Positions 45,501 through 53,133 of a stretch of 64,000 bases of DNA are shown piece after piece (position 1 is the stretch's first letter; the number at the start of each line of letters is the position of its first letter). Below the pieces are notes generated by a model. That model had not been told where the DNA came from. It made no database searches and was given only the letters and a program-made list of their open reading frames with translations. This DNA is from SZUA-365 sp964635845 (GTDB taxonomy: Bacteria; Bacteroidota; Ignavibacteria; SZUA-365). A program made the translations under genes and the position numbers. The stretch is from the NCBI GenBank assembly GCA_964635845.1, contig CAZWNO010000006.1, positions 1 through 64,000 on the forward strand, in the 5' to 3' direction.

Positions 45501-47198
45501 ATGAATAACTTCACATACAGTTTTCGAGCGGCGCTTGTCGCCCTGCTGGTCATCGCGGGCTTCTGGACCGCGGAAGCCCAGGTTTCCGCACTGCCCTTCC
45601 AGCAGTATATGGGCACGTATGCGCCGCTGGTCGGCGGGACCGCTGTCGGTGCGCCCACCGGCAGCTATGACGATGGCTACTGGCAGATCCCCATCGGCTT
45701 TTCCTTCCCGTTCAACGGGCAGAATTTCACTGTGTGCTACCCCGGCACGAACGGGTACGTCGCGCTCGGTGCAGGGACGACGATCATCGGCAATGCGCTG
45801 AACTATTCATTCGCCGGACGCGCCGGTGTCCTTTCTCCCTACAATTTTGATTCCGAGGTCCTGTCGGGTTCGCCCATCACGTACCAGGTCAGCGGCGTCG
45901 CGCCGAACCGCGTGCTCACCATCCAGTATTCGAACATCCAGTACTGGACAAATCCGGTGGGATCGAATCACAATTATCAGGTCAAGCTCTACGAGACTTC
46001 TGGGATGATCGAATTCGTGTACGGAAGCTGCGCCGCGGTGGCCAACCGCACGGTGTATGTCGGCGTCGCCGCCGCGCCCGTCGACTACCAACGCCGCATC
46101 GCGCGTGTGGGTGTCAATACTTGGGCCACGTCCACGCCCGAAACCGGAAATCCGAATGCGTACTCGGATCTCACACCGGCCTTCGCTCCGCCCTCGGGTC
46201 TGACGTACCGCTTCGGATGCTACGTCCCCGACGGGATCGCGTCCGCATCCGTTTCCGATGCGATCGGAAATCCCCAGGCCTTTTTCTACACGCCCGGGAG
46301 CATCACCGTCAACTACAGCGTGACCTATCCGCAGAACGTCTCCTACGACATTCCCATCACCGTGGATTTCTACCGCGTGGGCGACGCCTCCGGAATCCCT
46401 GCCTACTCCGAGAGCTTCGTCGCCCAGAAGCCGCTGGGTGACCTGAATGATTCGCGCACGATGAACATCAGCCTGCCCGTCGGTTACTACAACATCGAAG
46501 TGACGTTCTCGGTCTACAACAACTGCCTCTTCTACGAGGAGACGAAGGTAAAGACCTCCACGCTCTTCATCCAGCCTGGCACGGAGTTGTGCGAAGTCTG
46601 GCCGGGAGACACCGACAACGACGGCGTGGTCAACTACGGCGACCGGGCAGCGCTGAACAAGTACATCTACAATGCCAACATGCGTCCGCTGTGGCTGCAG
46701 GGTCCCGCCCGCTACCTCGCCGCGGCGGAGACGAATCCGCTCGCGTATCTCGAATGGACTCCCCAGGCCTCGATCCCCTGGAACACTCCGGACGGCTGCT
46801 TCAAGGATACGGACGGCAACGGTGAGATCAACAACTTCGATTACATCGCGATCAAGCTCAACTGGCTGCGTGACGCCGGATCGGTCGAATTGAAGAACAC
46901 GGCGAAATTCTCGGCGCTCTCATTCGACATGGATCAGAATTACCCGAATCCCTTCAATCCGGCGACCAGCATCCGCTACGCGGTGCCCGAGCCCAGCCAG
47001 GTGCGCCTGGTGGTGACCGACATGCTCGGCCGCACCGTGGCCACGATCGTCGACGGCAATGTCGAAGCCGGCGTGCACAGCGCGACCTTCGACGCCACGA
47101 GTCTGACCTCGGGCATCTACATTGCGCTGGTCAGGATGACGGGTCTCGAATCCGGTCTGACGTTTGCGAAAACCGTCAAGATGACTCTGTCGAAATAA
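45501..47198 (+). CDS. Secreted X-dockerin-like T9SS protein with novel N-terminal domain (paralogue 3)
   Basis: A 565-residue exported protein. A signal peptide (ending TAEAQ) leads to an N-terminal beta-rich domain of about 220 residues containing IPIGFSFPFNGQNFTVCYPG and NGYVALGAG, similar in style to N-terminal domains of other T9SS and PEP-CTERM surface proteins; I cannot name it with certainty. The shared block follows: LPVGYYNIEVTFSVYNNC, CEVWPGD, the loop DTDNDGVVNYGD with AALNKYIYNAN, then DTDGNGEINNFD, and the T9SS domain DQNYPNPFNPATS. The GGAGG site upstream of 45501 supports the start. Confidence 0.85.
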   Translation: MNNFTYSFRAALVALLVIAGFWTAEAQVSALPFQQYMGTYAPLVGGTAVGAPTGSYDDGYWQIPIGFSFPFNGQNFTVCYPGTNGYVALGAGTTIIGNALNYSFAGRAGVLSPYNFDSEVLSGSPITYQVSGVAPNRVLTIQYSNIQYWTNPVGSNHNYQVKLYETSGMIEFVYGSCAAVANRTVYVGVAAAPVDYQRRIARVGVNTWATSTPETGNPNAYSDLTPAFAPPSGLTYRFGCYVPDGIASASVSDAIGNPQAFFYTPGSITVNYSVTYPQNVSYDIPITVDFYRVGDASGIPAYSESFVAQKPLGDLNDSRTMNISLPVGYYNIEVTFSVYNNCLFYEETKVKTSTLFIQPGTELCEVWPGDTDNDGVVNYGDRAALNKYIYNANMRPLWLQGPARYLAAAETNPLAYLEWTPQASIPWNTPDGCFKDTDGNGEINNFDYIAIKLNWLRDAGSVELKNTAKFSALSFDMDQNYPNPFNPATSIRYAVPEPSQVRLVVTDMLGRTVATIVDGNVEAGVHSATFDATSLTSGIYIALVRMTGLESGLTFAKTVKMTLSK

Positions 47199-47206
47199 TA
47201 CTGTCC

Positions 47207-47285
47207 GTGGGACTTCGCCGCGGTGAGATCCGCGGTGCAGTCCCACGATTCAGATGGAATCCCGCCGGAAACGGCGGGATTTTTT
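47207..47285 (+). terminator. Double hairpin terminator after paralogue 3
   Basis: The first hairpin pairs GTGGGAC (47207-47213) with GTCCCAC (47240-47246) and has an inner CCGCGG pair. The second is a 9-bp stem ATCCCGCCG with a GAAA loop (47259-47280), followed by six T ending at 47285. Confidence 0.88.
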
Positions 47286-47429
47286 ATGGAGTACCGTGTC
47301 CGATCGATGGCGTGCCTTCATTGGTGTCAACGCGGATCGAAATTGCTTTTCGTCATAACGCGGATTATATTCTCTTGAATTCTGATTTTTCACATTTTGT
47401 CTCGTCTCTTTATCATCCAGGAGAACACG

Positions 47430-48959
47430 ATGAGACCTTGCTACCATTTCACGCAGGCAACGCTGCTCGTCTGCCTTGCTTTGTTCCTGACCGCGGCGAC
47501 CGCCGTCGGGCAGTCTCCCACACCCAACATAGCCACCAGCGCCGTATGCACGCATAACGGCGGTGGTTCGGGGACTTATGGACCCCAGAGCTACAACGAT
47601 GGCCTTATTCCACCGGATCCGGTGCCCAGCAACCCGAATTGCACGGCCGGCTCACCCGCTCCCCTGCCGTGGGGCTGGACGACTACAGGATATGGACAGA
47701 ACGGTACGAATTACTGGATTCAATTCGAGTGGCCGTCCCCGCAGACCTTTGGTGAATTCACCTTCTATTACGGAGGGCTGTGCTATCGCTACATGAGCGG
47801 TGCCACGATTCAGTACTGGGACGGTGCCGCATGGGTCAATGCTCACCAGTTTGTGTTTCCTGCGCCTGCATACGATGTACCCGTCAGGAGCGTTCAATTC
47901 CCGCCTGTATTCGCGTCGCGCGTGCGGATCACCAACATGCTGATCTCGGCATACGGAACGCTTCAGAATTCCAACCCCAACTTCCGTGAAATCGAGATCC
48001 GGAATGTTTGCACCGATCCGCCGACTGCGGTGGACTTCCTCGCGCCGGCCTTCATCGTGCAGCCCGACCAGGTCCCGATCGATTTCACCGTCAGCCGTCC
48101 GATCGGCGAGTTCGACGCGACCCTCACCTTCAACTTCTACACGCCGACCGGAATCCTCGTACACAGCGAGAACACCGTCGTGCACGTGAACGCGAACACC
48201 GTCACCGGCACGTATACCGTCAACTCGAATCTCATGCCCCCGGGTTTCTACAATCTCGAGGTGGTGTTCAACGTGCTCGACATCTGCAACAGGTTCGTGG
48301 ATGTCAAGATGAACCGGGTGGTCATGGTGCTGGCGCCGGGACAGACGCTCTGCGAAGTCTGGCCGGGTGACGTCAACAACGACAACGTCGTCAATTATGG
48401 CGACCGTAACGACCTGAATTCCTACATTCACGATGCGAATCTCCGCAGCCTGTGGCTGAACGGTCCTGCCCGCTATCGGGCCGACGCGGCGACGAACAAC
48501 TTCACGTACTTCACGTGGGAGCTGCAGCCGGGCGTGCCATGGAACACCCCCGAGGGCTGCTACATGGACGCGGACGGCAACGGGCTGGTCAATAATTTCG
48601 ACTACATCGCCATCAAGCTCAACTGGATGCGTACGCACGGCGCCATTCCGGCGAAGCGGTCCATGAACTTCTCGGCGCTCTCCTTCGACATGGATCAGAA
48701 CTATCCGAATCCCTTCAACCCGGCGACGAGCATCCGCTACGCGGTGCCCGAGCGCAGCCAGGTGCGGCTCGTCGTGACCGACATGCTCGGCCGCGAGGTT
48801 GCCACGCTGGTCAGTGGCGCTGTGGAACCGGGTGTGCATACGGCGCATTTCGACGCGGAACAGCTGCCGAGCGGCAATTATGTCGCCACCATCAGCATGA
48901 CCGGCATCGAGTCGGGTCTGACCTTCAACAAGACGGTCAAGATGGTGCTGAGCAAGTAA
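47430..48959 (+). CDS. Secreted discoidin-like, X-dockerin-like T9SS protein (paralogue 4)
   Basis: A 509-residue exported protein. The N-terminal domain contains NYWIQFEWPSPQTFGEFTFY, IQYWDGAAWVNAHQF and VRITNM, and resembles F5/8 type C (discoidin) carbohydrate- or lipid-binding domains. The shared block has MPPGFYNLEVVFNVLDIC, CEVWPGD, the loop DVNNDNVVNYGD with DLNSYIHDAN, the linker WLNGPARY and VPWNTPEGC, the loop DADGNGLVNNFD, and the T9SS domain DQNYPNPFNPATS. The start at 47430 has AGGAGA upstream; an in-frame codon at 47397 is less likely. Confidence 0.87.
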   Translation: MRPCYHFTQATLLVCLALFLTAATAVGQSPTPNIATSAVCTHNGGGSGTYGPQSYNDGLIPPDPVPSNPNCTAGSPAPLPWGWTTTGYGQNGTNYWIQFEWPSPQTFGEFTFYYGGLCYRYMSGATIQYWDGAAWVNAHQFVFPAPAYDVPVRSVQFPPVFASRVRITNMLISAYGTLQNSNPNFREIEIRNVCTDPPTAVDFLAPAFIVQPDQVPIDFTVSRPIGEFDATLTFNFYTPTGILVHSENTVVHVNANTVTGTYTVNSNLMPPGFYNLEVVFNVLDICNRFVDVKMNRVVMVLAPGQTLCEVWPGDVNNDNVVNYGDRNDLNSYIHDANLRSLWLNGPARYRADAATNNFTYFTWELQPGVPWNTPEGCYMDADGNGLVNNFDYIAIKLNWMRTHGAIPAKRSMNFSALSFDMDQNYPNPFNPATSIRYAVPERSQVRLVVTDMLGREVATLVSGAVEPGVHTAHFDAEQLPSGNYVATISMTGIESGLTFNKTVKMVLSK

Positions 48960-49019
48960 CGCCGCGCTGACCCGCGGAACGGCGCTGCACGGACAGCGTC
49001 TCTGCACCACGATGGAAAT

Positions 49020-49046
49020 GCGTCCCGCGGTATCTCCGCGGGACGC
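49020..49046 (+). terminator. Hairpin terminator after paralogue 4
   Basis: GCGTCCCGCGG, loop TATCT, CCGCGGGACGC, then ATTGTTTT. The 11-bp stem is perfect and the T-rich tail is short. It lies 60 bp past the stop. Confidence 0.8.
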
Positions 49047-49171
49047 ATTGTTTTCCCGGGTCGCGGACAGATCATGGAGCGCCCTGAGCCGCGTACGAAT
49101 CCCTTGTTTCTGTGATGAGCGCACGCTATAATGCATCTTTCTGTTCGCACAATTCATTCCGGACTTCTCAA

Positions 49172-50311
49172 ATGAAACCATCGTCACGATTGCCTGTACT
49201 GCTGCTGCTGTTGGGATGCACGAGCATCATGATGGCCCAAAGTCCTGTCGCGAGCCTCGAACTGTATCCGATTTCCGGGACTTCGACAGAGGTACGTATC
49301 GGGGCCCGCATGACGCCGCAGCTGACCGTGATGAATCTCGAAGCAGTATCCGTCGCGGTGGCGTACGACGCTTCCCTGTTCTCCGTGAACGCCAACACCT
49401 CCATCCAGAACATGTATTTTCAGCAATACAGTTGGGTAGACGCCTCCGCGCCTGAATGGCAACTCTCGAATCCGGGTGTGTGCGTGTACGGTGAGTACCA
49501 TCCGAATTGGGGTTCACAGGCGATACTCCGCGGGGCGCCGCCCACGCTCTGTCAGTTCGTGTTCTACCCGAGGTCCTCCAATCCCGGCACCGCGGATTTC
49601 ACCGTCTACGCGAACAACCCGTCCGCGGCGCTCACCTATTATTTCGAATACCAGGTCCCGACGCAGCAGAACTACTCTCCGGTCACCAATATCACCGGGA
49701 TGCCCTTCCCGGTGGAACTCAGCGCATTCACCGCGGCACAGCAGGGACAGTCCATCGCCCTCCGCTGGGTGACGCAGACCGAGACAGGCAATTATGGCTT
49801 CCACGTGGAGCGCCGGGATCTCGCCGACGCCGCGGGCGATTGGACGACGATCGGATTCGTCGATGGCGCCGGCGACTCGAAGACCGAGCACCAGTACCTG
49901 TTTTTCGACTGGAACCTCCCGCATGACGGCGAGTACGGCTACCGCCTCAAGCAGCAGGATTTCGACGGCGCGGTGACGTTCACCGAGGCCTTATACGTGC
50001 GCTACGTCCATGCGCCCGTGCGGACCGCGCTCCGCCAGAATTACCCCAATCCCGTCTCGCTCTCGCGCGATGCGGCGACGACGGTGGGCTACGATGTCGC
50101 CGAGCCGAGCCGCGTGCGGATTTCCGTGCGCAACCTGCTCGGACAGCAGGTCGCCGTGCTGGCCGAGAGCGAACTCGCCGCCGGTTCCTACAGCACGGTC
50201 TGGCAGCCCGTCGGCATTCCCGCCGGGACCTACATCGTGAGCATGACCGCCGAGGCGGTGGAGTCGGGGCACACCGAAATGCTGCATCAGCGCGTTCAGG
50301 TCCTGCGGTAG
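49172..50311 (+). CDS. Secreted cohesin-like beta-sandwich protein with T9SS signal
   Basis: A 379-residue exported protein. After a lipoprotein- or Sec-type signal (LLLLLGCTSIMMAQS) comes a domain of about 150 residues. Strand layout (VSVAVAYDASLFSVN near the start, LCQFVFYPRSSNPGTADFTV near the end) recalls cohesin-type or related carbohydrate-binding sandwiches. A fibronectin-like region (VELSAFTAAQQGQS, then TETGNYGFHVER) and a T9SS domain (RQNYPNPVSLS) follow. It stands directly after four dockerin-like paralogues, which makes a binding-partner role an attractive inference. Fold assignment is tentative. Confidence 0.8.
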   Translation: MKPSSRLPVLLLLLGCTSIMMAQSPVASLELYPISGTSTEVRIGARMTPQLTVMNLEAVSVAVAYDASLFSVNANTSIQNMYFQQYSWVDASAPEWQLSNPGVCVYGEYHPNWGSQAILRGAPPTLCQFVFYPRSSNPGTADFTVYANNPSAALTYYFEYQVPTQQNYSPVTNITGMPFPVELSAFTAAQQGQSIALRWVTQTETGNYGFHVERRDLADAAGDWTTIGFVDGAGDSKTEHQYLFFDWNLPHDGEYGYRLKQQDFDGAVTFTEALYVRYVHAPVRTALRQNYPNPVSLSRDAATTVGYDVAEPSRVRISVRNLLGQQVAVLAESELAAGSYSTVWQPVGIPAGTYIVSMTAEAVESGHTEMLHQRVQVLR

Positions 50312-50333
50312 ACTCCGTACGAAAGAACAGCCC

Positions 50334-50537
50334 GTGCTCCTCATAGAGATCAAACCCAACACCTGCGATTTCTGCGGTTGTTGCGTTGGCGTGTGTCCCG
50401 AAGACGCCATCGAACTGCAGGAATCGCATATCTCGATCATCGAGGAGCGCTGTACCAACTGCGCGAAATGCGTGTGGGTGTGCCCTTTCGAAGCGCTGGT
50501 CTTCAACAGGCCGGATAAAAAGGAGGCTGCGGTATGA
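50334..50537 (+). CDS. 2[4Fe-4S] ferredoxin
   Basis: A 67-residue ferredoxin with two cluster motifs, CDFCGCCVGVCP and CTNCAKCVWVCP. It starts with GTG at 50334. It directly precedes a geranylgeranyl-reductase-family flavoprotein and probably supplies its electrons; such pairings are known in archaea (for example Methanosarcina), where the ferredoxin is needed for full reductase activity. Confidence 0.9.
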   Translation: MLLIEIKPNTCDFCGCCVGVCPEDAIELQESHISIIEERCTNCAKCVWVCPFEALVFNRPDKKEAAV

Positions 50538-50650
50538 AATGCCCGATGCCGCCGCGTTCCTCCGGCCTGTTCCTTTTGTCCTTCCTCCATCCGTGCTTCC
50601 ATCATTCGAACGGGACCATCGTGACGGAAGCGGACAGGGTTGCCCTGTGA
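50534..50650 (+). CDS. Possible 38-codon linking ORF
   Basis: ATG at 50534 follows AGGAGG (50521-50526) at an ideal 7-bp distance. It overlaps the ferredoxin stop by 3 bp or more, and its own TGA (50648-50650) overlaps the GTG start of the reductase (GTGA). It would encode MKCPMPPRSSGLFLLSF and about 21 more residues, with no known family. It may be a translational-coupling leader or chance. Confidence 0.35.
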   Translation: MKCPMPPRSSGLFLLSFLHPCFHHSNGTIVTEADRVAL

Positions 50651-51879
50651 ACGCGCGCTACGACGTCGTCGTCGTGGGAGCGGGTCCAGCCGGATCGACC
50701 TGCGCGCGCTTCGCGGCCGCACGGGGCGCTTCGGTGCTCATGCTGGAAAAGGACCGCGACATCGGAATGCCCGTGCGCTGCGGCGAAGCGGTAAGCAATC
50801 GAAGCCTCGAGAAAATTGTCGCCGTCGATCCCCGGTGGATCGCGGCCACCATCAGGCACTTCCGCCTTGTCTCCCCTTCGGGACATGTGGTCGAGCCCGA
50901 TCTCGGCGGTTACGGTTACGTGCTCGAGCGGCGCCTTTTCGACTACGATCTCGCGCGGCTCGCCGTGGAAGCCGGCGCGGAAGTGCATACGAAAAGCTAT
51001 GTCGACGGTCTCCTGTCCGCTGGAGTCACTGCTCAGAATGAGCGCGACACGGGAAACGCCACCACACGAAGCAGCTCGGCGGAAGCAGCGGATACGTGGC
51101 GCGGCGTTTCGCTGAGCTGGAAAGGCGAACCACGGACGGTGGAGGCGCGCATCATTGTCGGCGCCGACGGAGTGGAATCGCGCGTGGGGAAGTGGGCGGG
51201 CATCGACACCACCACGCATCTGCGCGACATGGAGACCTGCGCGCAGATGACGCTCTCGAACGTCGATCTCGAGGAAGACGTCTGTGAATTCCATTTCGGC
51301 GGCGACATTGCGCCGATGGGCTACCTGTGGGTGTTTCCGAAGGGACGTGGGATGGCGAACGTGGGTGTGGGCATCAGCGGAACGGCATCGAAACAGAAGG
51401 CGGCCATCCGCTACCTGCAGGAATTCGTTGCGCGCCGCTACCCCGGTGCCGGTGTGCTCACCACCGTCGCGGGCGGCGTGCCCTGCGCCACGACCGTCGA
51501 TACGCTGGTCAAGGGGAATGTCGTGCTGGTCGGCGACGCCGCGCATCAGGTCAATCCGATGTCCGGCGGCGGCATCACCAGCGGCATGATCGGCGGCAAA
51601 CTGGCCGGTGAGGCCATCGCCCGCGCTCTGGAGAAAAACGACCTCTCGCTCCTGAATGAGTACCCCCGGCAGTGGCACAAGGAAGTCGGCGCGAAGCACG
51701 AGACCTATCACCGGATGAAATCCGCCGTCTACAAATTCCCCGACGAAACCCTCGACGACATCGCCGTCAACGTCCTCAAGCTCCGTGAAGACAAACGCAC
51801 CATTTGGGGGGTATTCAAGACCGCATTGCGGCATCAACCCGCGCTCATATGGGAGATGGTGAAGACGTTCGGATTGTGA
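50647..51879 (+). CDS. Geranylgeranyl reductase-family FAD-dependent oxidoreductase
   Basis: A 410-residue flavoprotein with the FAD loop VVVGAGPAGSTCAR, the RCGEAVS segment of geranylgeranyl reductases, an IIVGADGVESRVGKW strand, and the C-terminal FAD-binding NVVLVGDAAHQVNPMSGGGI. Family members reduce isoprenoid double bonds in chlorophyll, menaquinone or archaeal-type ether lipids. No (bacterio)chlorophyll genes are present here, so quinone or lipid saturation is more likely. The GTG at 50647 gives the natural N-terminus NARYDVVVVGAG. The gene ends flush with the TGACAAGA repeat. Confidence 0.9.
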   Translation: MNARYDVVVVGAGPAGSTCARFAAARGASVLMLEKDRDIGMPVRCGEAVSNRSLEKIVAVDPRWIAATIRHFRLVSPSGHVVEPDLGGYGYVLERRLFDYDLARLAVEAGAEVHTKSYVDGLLSAGVTAQNERDTGNATTRSSSAEAADTWRGVSLSWKGEPRTVEARIIVGADGVESRVGKWAGIDTTTHLRDMETCAQMTLSNVDLEEDVCEFHFGGDIAPMGYLWVFPKGRGMANVGVGISGTASKQKAAIRYLQEFVARRYPGAGVLTTVAGGVPCATTVDTLVKGNVVLVGDAAHQVNPMSGGGITSGMIGGKLAGEAIARALEKNDLSLLNEYPRQWHKEVGAKHETYHRMKSAVYKFPDETLDDIAVNVLKLREDKRTIWGVFKTALRHQPALIWEMVKTFGL

Positions 51880-51958
51880 TGACAAGATGATAAAATGACA
51901 AGATGACAATGGATCGGAGTTGTCATCTTGTCATCCTTCCATATTGTCATCCTGTCAT
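51877..51958. repeat. Inverted TGACAAGA-family repeat at the 3' end of the reductase gene
   Basis: The TGA stop of the reductase is the first TGA of the repeat. ATGACAAGATGACAA (51895-51909) pairs exactly with TTGTCATCTTGTCAT (51920-51934) around a 10-base loop, giving a strong hairpin, and two more TGTCAT units follow. It is the third copy of the family in this window. Confidence 0.92.
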
Positions 51959-52040
51959 TCCGGCGCAGCCGGATTGCATCTCACCCCTCCCCTCGCTATT
52001 TTCTGAATAAACAACCATTTACATCGATGGCGGAGGCGTC

Positions 52041-52496
52041 ATGAAGCCGTTCGACTCGATCACTTCCTGGACAGACGCGCATCATCCGAAATGGCTCGAT
52101 GTGCTGCGCATGCTGCTCGGTGTCATTCTGTTTGTCAAGGGACTCACGTTCATCGTGGACAAGGAACTGACGCTGCGGATCCTGCACGACAACAACTTCG
52201 AATTCATTCCCCTGCTCATCGTCCATTACGTCATCATATTCCAGATGGCGCATAGCGTGCTCATCACCGTCGGACTCGTCACCCGCTACGCCTCCGCCGC
52301 ACAGATCCCCATCGTGCTCGGCGCCATCGTCCTCATCGCCACTGACAGCAGCTTCCACCCGTTGGGATCGGATCTGTGGCTGGCAGTGCTGCTTCTGTTC
52401 CTTCTCGTGTTTTTCTTCATCTACGGAGCCGGTCCGCTGTCCGTGGACGCCATGATCAAGCGTCGGCGTGATCCGGAGCGGGACGCGTTGGTGTAG
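52041..52496 (+). CDS. DoxX-family membrane protein
   Basis: A 151-residue protein with four hydrophobic helices, beginning after HHPKWLDVLRMLLGVILFVKG. This is the DoxX-like layout. Members are implicated in redox or oxidative-stress complexes, but no partner is evident here. A GGCGGAGG site precedes the ATG. Confidence 0.82.
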   Translation: MKPFDSITSWTDAHHPKWLDVLRMLLGVILFVKGLTFIVDKELTLRILHDNNFEFIPLLIVHYVIIFQMAHSVLITVGLVTRYASAAQIPIVLGAIVLIATDSSFHPLGSDLWLAVLLLFLLVFFFIYGAGPLSVDAMIKRRRDPERDALV

Positions 52497-52516
52497 CCGG
52501 GCTGCGCCCGGGCACC

Positions 52517-52649
52517 TTGGCTGTTGGCTGTTGGCCGCTGGCAGTTGGCTTTTGGCTCTTGGCTTTGGCTCTTGGCTTTTGGCTTTTGGCTTAGGTTCTC
52601 TGGCCAACGGCCAATAGCCAATGGCCAATAGCCAACTGCCAACTGCCAA
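52517..52649. repeat. Inverted GCCAAC/TTGGC repeat between convergent genes
   Basis: TTGGCTGTTGGCTGTTGGCC-type units at the left are mirrored by GGCCAATAGCCAACTGCCAA-type units at the right. The repeat fills the gap between the convergent DoxX and TonB-C genes and ends 4 bp from the latter's stop codon, so it may serve as a bidirectional terminator. It is related to 1107-1196. Confidence 0.9.
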
Positions 52650-52653
52650 AGTC

Positions 52654-53040
52654 TTACTGCAGCATGAATTTCACAGGGATCATCACCTGTGTCTTCACCG
52701 CCTTGTCGCCGATCTTGCCGGGTGTGAAGCGAACCGCACGCACGGCGTTGATCGCGGATTCGTTCAGCAGTTCGCTGTCGCTTTTTTCGACGCTGACGTC
52801 GTCCGGGTTGCCATCGGTTCCGAGCAGGACTTTCAGGATCACCGTGCCCTGAATGCCGGCCTCCTTCGCGGCTTCGGGATACTCGATTTTTTCCGCGAGA
52901 GCTTTCATGCCACCGGTGATTTCCTGCGGCGTGTCGACCGTTTCCAGGTAATCGGCAGGATCGATCTTTGCCTTCTCCTGTGCACTTGCGGGCAGCGTGA
53001 AGATGGCTAGCAGAACAGCTGCCAGAATGATATGCTTCAT
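52654..53040 (-). CDS. Periplasmic TonB C-terminal domain protein
   Basis: A 128-residue exported protein with a signal peptide (IILAAVLLAIFTLPASAQ) and a TonB C-terminal domain (YPEAAKEAGIQGTVILKVLLG to AINAVRAVRFTPGK). It has no transmembrane energy-transducing anchor beyond the signal. It follows the M56-TonB gene by 93 bp on the same strand and resembles that protein's C-terminal domain. Confidence 0.88.
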   Translation of the reverse strand: MKHIILAAVLLAIFTLPASAQEKAKIDPADYLETVDTPQEITGGMKALAEKIEYPEAAKEAGIQGTVILKVLLGTDGNPDDVSVEKSDSELLNESAINAVRAVRFTPGKIGDKAVKTQVMIPVKFMLQ

Positions 53041-53133
53041 TTCAACCTCCATGTCTATGCGGGCGCAGGACGAGGGGAGACTAGCCGCCCCGGGCGCATG
53101 CCCCGCGGATGAGTGAATTCACCTTGGTTGTGT

